Shown here: positions 54,857 through 64,000 of the stretch, piece after piece
Layout of the letters: the number at the start of each line of letters is the position of its first letter
Numbering within the stretch: position 1 is the stretch's first letter
Origin: Arachis hypogaea
Lineage: Eukaryota > Streptophyta > Magnoliopsida > Fabales > Fabaceae
Direction of reading: 5' to 3'
DNA: 64,000 nt
Assembly (NCBI RefSeq): GCF_003086295.3
Contig: NW_027255452.1
Location: 1 to 64,000, forward strand
Notes under the pieces: model-generated
The model's database searches: none
What the model was told of the DNA's origin: nothing
The model's input: the letters and a program-made list of their open reading frames with translations, nothing else
Program-made: the position numbers and the translations under genes

Positions 54857-57689
54857 CCCAAAAACCTAATACCCTAAAAACCCTAATACCCTATACCCTA
54901 AACCCTAATACCCTAAAAACCCTAGAAAACCCAAAAAACCCTAAAAAAAAATCCTAGAAAACGCTAAAATCCCTAAAATCTTAAAAAACCTAGAAAACCC
55001 TAAAAAACTCTAAAAATTCTAAAAAATCCTAGAAAACCCCAAAAAACCCTAGAAAACCGTAAAAAACCCTAGAAAATCTTAAAAAATCCTAAGAATTATA
55101 GAAAATCCTAAAAAATCCTAAATAATCATAAAAAAAATCCTAAGAATCATAGAAAACCCTAAAAAACCCTAAAAAATCATAGAAAATCCTAAAAAAATCT
55201 TAAAAAATCCTAAAAAATCTTAAAAATCTTAAAAACACTAAAAACCCTAGAAAATCTTAGAAATCCCTAAGAAATCCTAGAAAACCCTAGAAAACGCTAA
55301 AAACCCTATAAAATCATAAAAAACCTAGAAAACCCTAAAAAACTCTAAAAACTATAGAAAACCCTAAAAAACACTAAAAACCCTAAAAAAACCAAGAAAA
55401 CCCTAAAAATCCCTAGAAAACTCTAAAAAGCCCTAAAATCCCTAAAAACCCTAAAAATCTTAAAAATCCCTAAAAATTTTAAAAAACCCTAGAAAACCCT
55501 AAAAAATCCAAAAAACCCTAAAAAACCCTAGAAACCCTTAAAATCTTAAAAAACACTAAAAACCCTTAGATAATCCTAAAAAACCCTTAAAACCTTAAAA
55601 ACAATAAAAACCCTAGAAAACCCTAAAAAACCCTAAAAACCCTAACAAACACTATTAACCCTAGAAAACTCTAAAAAACACGAAAAACCCTAGAAAACTC
55701 TAAAAAACACTAAAAAGCTAAAAAACACTAGAAAACCCTAGAAAAATCCTAAAAACCCTAGAAAATCCTAAAAAATCCTAGCAAACCCTAAAAACCATAG
55801 AAAACCCTAAAAAACTCTAAAAACCCAAGAAAACCCTAAAAAATCCAAAAAAAAACCGTAGAAAACCCTAAAAAACTCTTAAAACTCTAGAAAACCCTAG
55901 AAAACCCTAGAAAACTCCAAAAAAATCCTAGAAAACCGTAAAAAAACTCCAGAAAACTTTAGAAAACGCTAAAAAACCCTATGAATAATAGGAAACCCTA
56001 AAAACCTAAAAAATCCTAGAAAACCCTAAAAAATCCTAAAAACCCTAGAAAACCCTAAAAAACCCAAAAAACCCCAAAAAACCCTAGAAAACCCTTAAAA
56101 CCTTAAAAAACACTAAAAACCCCTAGAAAACCCTAAAAAAACCCTTAAAACCTTAAAAACACTAAAACCCTAGGAAATCCTAAGAAACCCTAAAAACCCT
56201 AAAAAACACTAGAAAACTCTAAAAAACACGAAAAACCCTAGAAAACTCTAAAAAACTTTAAAACGCTAAAAAACACTAGAAAACCCTAGAAAAATCCTAA
56301 AAACCCCAGAAAACCCTAAAAAACCCTAGAAAACCCTAAAAACCATAGAAAACCCTAAAAAACACTAAAAACCTAAGAAAACCTTAAAAACCATATAAAA
56401 CCCTAGAAAAGCCTAAAAAAACCCTAAAACCGTAAAAAACCCTAAAAAACTCTTAAAACTCTAGAAAACCCCGAAAACTCTAGAAAACCCTAGAAAACCG
56501 TAAAAAACTCTAGAATTCCTTAAAAAACACTAAAAAACCCTAAGAATAATAGCAAACCCTAAAAAACCTACAAAACCCTAAAAATCCTAAAAACCCTAGA
56601 AAACCCTAAAAAACGCTAAAAACCCTACAAAACACTAGAAAATTCTAACAAACCCTACAAAACCCTAAAAAATACTAAAACCCCTAGATAATCCTAAAAA
56701 CTCCTAAAAAACCCTAAAAACCCTAAAAAACCCTTAAAAACTCTAGAAAATCCTAAAAACCCTAGAAAACACTAAAAACTTCTAGAAAACGCTAAAAAAA
56801 CCCTTAAAACCTTAAAAACACTAAAAAACCTAAAAAACACTATAAACCCTAGAAAAATCTAAAAAACACTAAAAAACCTTGAAAACTCTAAAACACCCTA
56901 AAAAGTTAAAAAACACTAGAAAACCCTAGAAAAATCCTAGAAGCCCTAAAAAATCCTAGAAAATCCTAAAAACCATAGAAAATCCTAAAAAATACTAAAC
57001 CCAAGGAAACCCTAAAAAACCATAGAAATCCCTAGAAAACCCTAAACCCAAGAAAACCCTAAAAACCATAGAAAACTCTAGAAAACCCTAAAAAATCCTA
57101 AAAATCGTAGAAAACCCTAAAAAAACCCTAGAAAACTGTAAAAACTCCAGAAAACATTAGAAAACACTAAAAAACCCTTAGAGTAATAGGAAACACTAAA
57201 AAACCTAAAAAAATCCTACAAAACCCTAAAAAATCCTAAAAACCCTAGAAAACCCTAAAAAATCCAAAAAATCCTAAAAACCCTAGAAAACCCTAAAAAA
57301 TCCTAAAAACCGTAGAAACCCTAAAAAACTCTTAAAACTCTAGAAAACCCTAGAAAATCCCAAAAAATCCTAGAAAACCGTAAAAAACTCCAGAAAACCT
57401 TAGAAAACACTAAAAAACCCTAAGAATAATAGGAAACTTCTAAAAAACCTAAAAAATCCTACAAAACCTTAAAAAATCCTAAAAACCCTAGAAAACCCTA
57501 AAAAACGCTAAAAACCCTACAAAACACTAGAAAATTCTAACAAACCCTACAAAACCCGAAAAAACACTAAAACCCCTAGAGAATCCTAAAAATTCCTAAA
57601 AACCCTAGAAAACCTTAAAAACTCTAGAAATCCCTAAAAACCCTGGAAAACACTAAAAACATTGAAAACGCTAAAAAAAGCATAAAAAA
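54857..57689 (-). repeat. Telomere-like block 50, longest C-strand block
   Basis: About 2.8 kb without a strand switch. It begins with ACCCTATACCCTAAACCCTA, matches 40282 onward, then block 3-like, then block 13/15-like sequence. AATAATAGGAAAC/AATAATAGCAAAC-type markers appear near 55985, 56544 and 57425, suggesting at least three concatenated H1-proximal segments. Ends at H1r. Confidence 0.9.
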
Positions 57690-58086
57690 GTTTTTTAGTG
57701 TTTTTTAGGTTTTTTAGGGTTTTTACGGTTTTCTAGGGTGTTTAGGATTTTTTAGGGTTTTTAGGGTTTTGTGGAGTTCTCTAGGGTTTTTAGGGTTTTC
57801 TAGGGTTTTTTAGGATTTTTAAGGATTTTCTAGGATATTTTAGCATTCTCTTGGGTTTTTAGCATTTTCTAGGGTTTTTAGGGATTTCTGGGTTTTCTAT
57901 GATTTTTTAGGATTCTCTAGGGTTTTCTAGGGTTCTTAGGGTGTTTTAGGGTTTTTTAGTGTTTCCTAGGGTTTTTAGGATTTTTTAGGGTTTTTAGTAT
58001 TTTCTCGGGGTTTTTAGGGTTTTCTAGGTTTTTTCACGTTTTCTAGGGTTTTGTAGGGTTTTTTAGTGTTTTCTAGTGTTTTGGGT
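57690..58086 (+). repeat. Telomere-like block 51, short G-strand
   Basis: H1r to H2r, only about 400 bp; the interior between TTTAGGGTTTTT and TAGCATTCTCTTGGGTTT is contracted compared with block 29. Confidence 0.88.
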
Positions 58087-59181
58087 TAAAAACCCTAAAA
58101 ATTCTAGAAAATCTTAAAAAACCCTAAAAATCTCTAGAAACCCTAAAAAACCCTAACAACGATAGAAAACCTTAAAAAACCCTAACAACGATAGAAAATC
58201 CAAAAAAAACCCTAAAATCACTAAAAAACCCTAAAAATCATAAAAAATCCTTGAAAAATGAAAAAACCCTAAAAAACCATAGAAAATCCTAAAAAACTCT
58301 AGAAAATCCTAAAAACTCCAAAAACTCTAGAAAACCCTAGAAAATCCCAAAAAACCCTAAGAATCATAGAACACCCTAAAAAACCTAAAAAATTCTAGAA
58401 AACCCTAAAAAATCCTAAAAACCCTAGAAAACCCTAAAAAACCCAAAAAACCCTTAAAAAACCCTAGAAATCCATTAAAACCTTAAAAACACTAAATAGG
58501 CCTAGAAAACCCTAAAAAAACCCTTAAAACCTTAAAAACACTAAAAACCCTAAAAAACACTATAAACCCTAGAAAAATCTAAAAAACACTAAAAAACCAA
58601 GAAAACTCTAAAAAACCCTAAAAAGCTAAAAAACACTAGAAAACCCTAGAAAAATCCTAAAAACCCTAAAAAACCCTAGAAAATCCTAAAAACCATAGAA
58701 AATCCTAAAAAATACTAAAAACTCAAGAAAACCCTAAAAAAACCATAGAAATTCCTAGAAAACCCTAAACCCTAGAAAACCCTAAAAACCCTAAACCCAA
58801 GAAAACCCTAAAAACCATAGAAAACCCAAAAAATCCTAAAAATCGTAGAAAATCCTAAAAAACTCTTAAAACTCTAGAAAATCCTAGAAAACTCCGAAAA
58901 ACCGTAGAAAACCGTAAAAACTCTAGAAAACCTTAGAAAACACTAAAAAACCATAAGAATAATAGGAAACCCTAATAAACCTAAAAAATCCTACAAAACC
59001 CAAAAAAAATCCTAAAAACCCTAGAAAACCCTAAAGAATCCAAAAAACCCTAAAAAATCCTAGAAAACCCTAAAAACTCTAAAAACCCTAGAAAACACTA
59101 AAAACTCTAGAAAACCCTAGAAACCCTAAAAACCCTAGAAAACACTAAAATCGTTGAAAACGCTAAAAAAAGCATAAAAAA
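58087..59181 (-). repeat. Telomere-like block 52, C-strand
   Basis: H2r to H1r, with two CCCTAACAACGATAG markers near 58150 and 58181. The last 350 bp or so recurs at 61290-61634. Confidence 0.9.
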
Positions 59182-61247
59182 GTTTTTTAGTGTTTTTAGG
59201 GGTTTTTAGGGTTTTCTAGGGTTTTTAGGATTTTTTAGGGTTTTCTAGGGGTTTTTAGTTTTTTTAGGGTTTTTAGGGTTTTCTTGGGTTTGTAGTGTTT
59301 TTAGGATATTTAGGGTTTCTTAGGGTTTTCTAGGGTTTTCTAAAGTTTTTTAGGGTTTTTAGGGTTTTCTAGGGTTTTTTGGATTTTCTGGGGTTTTCTA
59401 GGATTTTTAGGATTTTCTAGGGTTTTTAGGGTTTTCAAGGTTTTTTTATGGTTTTCTGGGGTTTTTTGGAGTTTTCTAGGATTTTTTTTAGCATTATCTT
59501 GGATTTTTAGCATTTTCTAGGGTTTTTAGGGATTTCTAGATATTTTAGGATTCTCTTGGATTTTCTAGGGTACTTAGGGTGTTTTAGGGTTTTTTAGGGT
59601 TTTCTGGGGGTTTTAGGATTTTTTAAGGTTTTTAGTGTTTTCTGGGATTTTTTAGGATTTTCTAGGGTTTTTTATGATTGTCTAGGATTTTTAACGTTTT
59701 CTAGAGTTTTCCAGGGTTTTTTAGGGATTTCTTGGATTTTTTAAGATTCTCTAGGTTTTTTAGGATTTTCAAGGGTTTTTTAGGGTTTTTTGGATTTTTT
59801 AGGGATTTCTAGGGTTTTTTAGGCTTTTCTAGGGTTTATAGTGTTTTTTTAGGGTTTTTAGGGTTTCTTAGGATTTTCTAGTATTTTTAGTGTTTTTAAG
59901 GTTTTAAGGGTTTTTTATGATTTTCTAGGGGTTTTTAGTGTTTTTTAAGGTTTTAAGGGTTTTCTAGGATTTTTAGTATTTTTTAGGTTTTTTAGGGTTT
60001 TCTAGGGTTTTTAGGATTTTTTAATGTTTTCTAGGATTTTTTAGGTTTTTTAGGGTTTCCTATTATTCATAGGGTTTTTTAGTGTTTTCTAAGGTTTTCT
60101 GGAGTTTTTTTACGGTTTTCTAGGGTTTTTTGGAGTTTTCTAGAGTTTTAAGAGTTTTTTAGGGTTTTCTACAGTTTTTAGGATTTTTTAGGATTTTCTT
60201 GGGTTTTTAGAGTTTTTTAGGGTTTTCTATGGTTTTTAGGGTTTTCTAGGATTTTTTAGTGTTTTCTAGGGTTTTTAGGATTTTTCTAGGGTTTTCTAGT
60301 GTTTTTTAGCTTTTTAGAGTTTTTTAGAGTTTTCTAGGGTTTTTCGTGTTTTTTAGAGTTTTCTAGGGTTTATAGTGTTTGTTAGGGTTTTTAGGGTTTT
60401 AAGGGTTTTCTAGGGTTTTTAGTGTTTTTAAGGTTTTAAGGGTTTTTTAGGATTTGCTAAGGGTTTTTAGTGTTTTTTAAGATTTTAAGGGTTTTCTAGG
60501 ATTTTTTAGGGTTTTTTGGTTTTTTTAGGGTTTTTTAGGGTTTTTAGTATTTTTAGGGTTTTCTATGATTTTTTAGGTTTTTTAGGGTGTTCTATGATTC
60601 TTAGGGTTTTTTAGGGTTTTTTTACGGTTTTCTAGGGTTTTTTTTGGGTTTTCTAGGATTTTCTAGAGCTTTTTTGAATTTTTAGAATTTTTAGGGTTTT
60701 CTAGGGTTTTTTAGGATTTTAGGGTTTTTAGCGTTTTCTAGGGTTTTTAGCGTATTAGGGTTTTCTAGTGGTTTTTACAGTTTTTTAAGGTTTTAAGGGT
60801 ATTTAGGGTTTTCTTGGGTGTTTTTAGGATTTTTTGGATTTTTTAGGGATTTCTAGGGTTTTTAGGAGTTTTTAGGATTTTCTACAGTTTTACGGTTTTC
60901 AAGGGTTTTTGAGGTTTTTGGGGTTTTCTAGAGTTTTTAGAGTTTTTAAGAGTTTTCTAGGTTTTTTTAGGGTTTTCTAGGGTTTTTTAGGATTTTCTAG
61001 TGTTTTTAGCGTTTTATAGGGCTTTTTTTAGAGTTTTTTAGGATTTTATTGGTTTTTTTTAGGATTTTATAAGGTTTTTAGTGTTTTCTAAGGTTTTTTA
61101 GGGATTTTTTAGGGTTTTTTAAGTTTTCTAGGGTTTTTATACGTTTTTAGGGATTTTTAGGGATTTTAGGGTTTTTTAGGGTTTTCTAGGATTTTTTTTA
61201 TGGTTTTTTAGGGTTTTCTAAGATTTTCTAGAATTTTTAGGATTTTT
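59182..61247 (+). repeat. Telomere-like block 53, G-strand
   Basis: H1r to H2f, first copy of the tandem 2.4 kb duplication. The CTATCGTTGTTAGG marker pair before H2f is missing here: TTCTAGGATTTTTTTTATGG follows directly, so about 90 bp was lost relative to block 55. Confidence 0.9.
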
Positions 61248-61634
61248 AACCAAAAACACTAGAAAACACTAAAAACCCTACAAAACACTAGAAAACCCTA
61301 AAAAATCCTAAAAATCGTAGAAAATCCTAAAAAACTCTTAAAACTCTAGAAAATCCTAGAAAACTCCGAAAAATCCTAGGAAACCGTAAAACCTCTAGAA
61401 AACCTTAGAAAACACTTAAAAACCATAAGAATAATAGGAAACCCTAATAAACCTAAAAAATCCTACAAAATCCTAGAAAACCCTAAAAAATCCAAAAAAC
61501 CCTAGAAAATCCTAGAAAACCCTAAAAACCCTAGAAAACACTAAAAACCCTAGAAAAACTTAAAAACTCTAGAAAACCCTAAAAACCCTAGAAAACACTA
61601 AAATCGTTTAAAACGCTAAAAAAAGCATAAAAAA
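61248..61634 (-). repeat. Telomere-like block 54, short C-strand
   Basis: Begins as H2f flank (CACTAGAAAACACTAAAAAC) but within about 40 bp becomes the H1-proximal part of block 52. It is the fusion point of the tandem duplication. Ends at H1r with AATCGTTTAAAACGC. Confidence 0.9.
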
Positions 61635-63675
61635 GTTTTTTAGTGTTTTTAGGGGTTTTTAGGGTTTTCTAGGGTTTTTAGGGTTTTCTAGCGGTTTTTA
61701 GTTTTTTAGGGTTTTTAGGGTTTTCTTGGGTTTGTAGTGTTTTTAGGATATTTAGGGTTTCTTATGGTTTTTTAGGGTTTTCTAAAGTTTTTTAGGGTTT
61801 TTAGGGTTTTCTAGGGTTTTTTGGATTTTCTGGGGTTTGCTAGGGGTTTTCTACGGTTTTCTAGGGTTTTTAGGATTTTCTAGGGTTTTCTAGGGTTTTT
61901 AGGGTTTTCAAGGTTTTTTACGGTTTTCTGGGGTTTTTTGGAGTTTTCTAGGATTTTTTTTAGCATTATCTTGGATTTTTAGCATTTTCTAGGGTTTTTA
62001 GGGATTTCTGGATTTTTTAGAATTCTCTTGGGTTTTCTAGGGTACTTAGGGTGTTTTAGGGTTTTTTTGGGTTTCCTGGGGGTTTTAGGATTTTTTAAGG
62101 TTTTTAGTGTTTTCTAGGATTTTTTAGGATTTTCTAGGGTTTTTTATGATTTTCTAGGATTTTTAACGTTTTCTAGGGTTTTCCAGGGTTTTCAAGGGTT
62201 TTTTAGGGTTTTTTGGATTTTTTAGGGATTTCTAGGGTTTTTTAGGCTTTTCTAGGGTTTATAGTGTTTTTTTAGGGTTTTTAGGGTTTCTTAGGATTTT
62301 CTAGGTTTTTTAGTGTTTTTAAGGTTTTAAGGGTTTTATATGATTTTCTAGGGGTTTTTAGTGTTTTTTAAGGTTTTAAGGGTTTTCTAGGATTTTTAGT
62401 ATTTTTTAGGTTTTTTAGGGTTTTCTAGGGTTTTTAGGATTTTTTAGGGTTTTCTAGGATTTTTTAGGTTTTTTAGGGTTTCTTATTATTCATAGGGTTT
62501 TTTAGTGTTTTCTAAGGTTTTCTGGAGTTTTTTTTACGGTTTTCTAGGGTTTTTTGGAGTTTTCTATAGTTTTAAGAGTTTTTTAGGGTTTTCTACGGTT
62601 TTTAGGATTTTTTAGGGTTTTCTTGGGTTTTTAGAGTTTTTTAGGGTTTTCTATGGTTTTTAGGGTTTTCTAGGATTTTTAGGATTTTTCTAGGGTTTTC
62701 TAGTGTTTTTTAGCTTTTTAGAGTTTTTTAGAGTTTTCTAGGGTTTTTCGTGTTTTTTAGAGTTTTCTAGGGTTTATAGTGTTTGTTAGGGTTTTTAGGG
62801 TTTTTTAGGATTTTCTAGGGTTTTTAGTGTTTTTAAGGTTTTAAGGGTTTTTAGTGTTTTTTAAGATTTTAAGGGTTTTCTAGGGTTTTTTGGTTTTTTT
62901 AGGGTTTTTTAGGGTTTTTAGGATTTTTAGGGTTTTCTATGATTTTTTTTTAGGTTTTTTGGGGTGTTCTATGATTTTTAGGGTTTTTAGAGTTTTTTTA
63001 CGGTTTTCTAGGGTTTTTTTGGGTTTTCTAGGATTTTCTAGAGTTTTTAGAATTTTTAGAATTTTTAGGGTTTTCTAGGGTTTTTTAGGATTTTAGGGTT
63101 TTTAGCGTTTTCTAGGGTTTTTAGGGTATTAGGGTTTTCTAGTGGTTTTTACAGTTTTTTAAGGTTTTAAGGGTATTTAGGGTTTTCTTGGGTGTTTTTA
63201 GGATTTTTTGGATTTTTTAGGGATTTCTAGGGTTTTTAGGATTTTTTAGGATTTTCTACAGTTTTACGGTTTTCTAGGGTTTTTGGGGTTTTTGGGATTT
63301 TCTAGAGTTTTTAGAGTTTTTAAGAGTTTTCTAGGTTTTTTTAGGGTTTTTCTAGGGTTTTTAGGATTTTCTAGGGTTTTTAGCGTTTTATAGGGCTTTT
63401 TTAGAGTTTTTTAGGATTTTATTGGTTTTTTTAGGATTTTATAAGGTTTTTAGAGTTTTCTAAGGTTTTTTAGGGATTTTTTAGGGTTTTTTAAGTTTTC
63501 TAGGGTTTTTAAAGGTTTTTAGGGATTTTTAGGGATTTTAGGGTTTTTAAGGTTTTCTAGGATTTTCTATCGTTGTTAGGGTTTTTTAGAGTTTTCTATC
63601 ATTGTTAGGGTTTTTAGGGTTTTCTATGATTTTTTTATGGTTTTTTAGGGTTTTCTAAGATTTTCTAGAATTTTT
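61635..63675 (+). repeat. Telomere-like block 55, G-strand
   Basis: H1r to H2f, second copy of the 2.4 kb duplication. Low-complexity ORF 62890-63078 (Phe/Arg/Val/Leu/Gly only) reads through the repeat and is not a gene. Confidence 0.9.
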
Positions 63676-64000
63676 AACCAAAAACACTAGAAAACACTAA
63701 AAATCCTACAAAACCCTAGAAAACCTAAAAAAACCTGAAAATTCCTAAAAAACCCTAGAAACCCTAAAAAACCTAGAGAATCTTAAAAAATCCAAGAAAT
63801 CCCTAAATAACCCTAGAAAATCCTAGAAAACGCTAAAAACCCTAGAAAATCCTAAAAAACCCCAGAAAACACTAAAAACCTTAAAAACTACTATAAACCC
63901 TAGAAAACCCTAAAAAACCCTAAAACACCCTAAGTACCCTATAGAAAACTCAAGAGAATCCTAAAAAATACTAGAAAACCTAGAAATCCCTAAAAACCCT
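63676..64000 (-). repeat. Telomere-like block 56, C-strand, running off the window
   Basis: Begins at H2f (here shortened, AATTTTTAACCAAAAACACT) and continues as H2f-H1f class sequence to the window edge, so the array extends beyond this window. Confidence 0.9.

Noticed and set aside
62890..63078. 62 aa ORF rich in Phe, Arg, Val and Gly
   Set aside because: It is a read-through of TTTTTAGGG-type repeat; similar open stretches appear by chance when stop-containing units are mutated.
63676..64000. True chromosome end
   Set aside because: Repeats are heavily degenerate, alternate in strand and run off the window; no long homogeneous TTTAGGG tract is present.
4111..64000. Foldback transposons defined by the inverted blocks
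   Set aside because: No target-site duplications or discrete element ends were found at block borders; hinges are shared by neighbouring blocks, which fits a mosaic array better.

Overview
This 64 kb window looks like heterochromatic DNA from a flowering plant, and I find no protein-coding or RNA gene in it. The organism call rests on three things seen in the sequence: a degenerate Arabidopsis-type telomeric motif (TTTAGGG and longer variants), a PIF/Harbinger-type non-autonomous DNA transposon, and a plant-style solo LTR. The transposon's TIR and subterminal sequence remind me of repeats common in legumes such as peanut, but that is weak recollection and not a demonstrated match. Every short ORF lies in low-complexity repeat or in the LTR and is spurious.

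Layout. (1) 1-98 and 1054-4110 form a tandem satellite with 20 monomer starts, mostly 147-174 bp apart. Each monomer is a conserved GC-moderate core followed by a long poly-T tract of variable length. (2) 99-1053 is a 955 bp PIF/Harbinger-like MITE inserted in that satellite, with a perfect TAA target-site duplication. (3) 4111-64000 is one huge array of degenerate telomere-like repeats, interrupted once by (4) an 824 bp solo LTR with TG...CA ends at 32024-32847.

The telomere-like array is the notable part. Its units are mainly 9-10 nt (TTTTTAGGG, TTTTTTAGGG, TTTTCTAGGG), not 7 nt. It is cut into about 56 blocks of roughly 0.1-2.9 kb that alternate strictly in strand: C-strand blocks read CCCTAAA-like and G-strand blocks read TTTAGGG-like on the + strand. 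Nearly all switches occur at one of two conserved hinges. H1 (C to G switch) has the core TTTATGCTTTTTTTAGCG. H2 (G to C switch, the polarity of a telomere-telomere fusion) has the core GGGTTTTTAACCCAAAACAC. Both hinges are asymmetric, and each occurs in forward (H1f, H2f) and reverse-complement (H1r, H2r) orientation together with its own flanking marker sequences. A variant, H2' (H2f' or H2r'), carries near-canonical TTTAGGG runs and the motif GGGTATTAGGG. The few non-hinge switches look like deletion or recombination scars with short microhomology.

Blocks recur as higher-order units: about 4.6-5.2 kb (20747-25959, 25960-30590), about 6.8 kb (30591-37427, 43921-50704), and a tandem 2.4 kb duplication near the right end. 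I infer growth by segmental duplication, inversion and unequal exchange of a few ancestral strand-switch junctions. Block edges are given to about 10 bp; counts and comparisons were made by eye.
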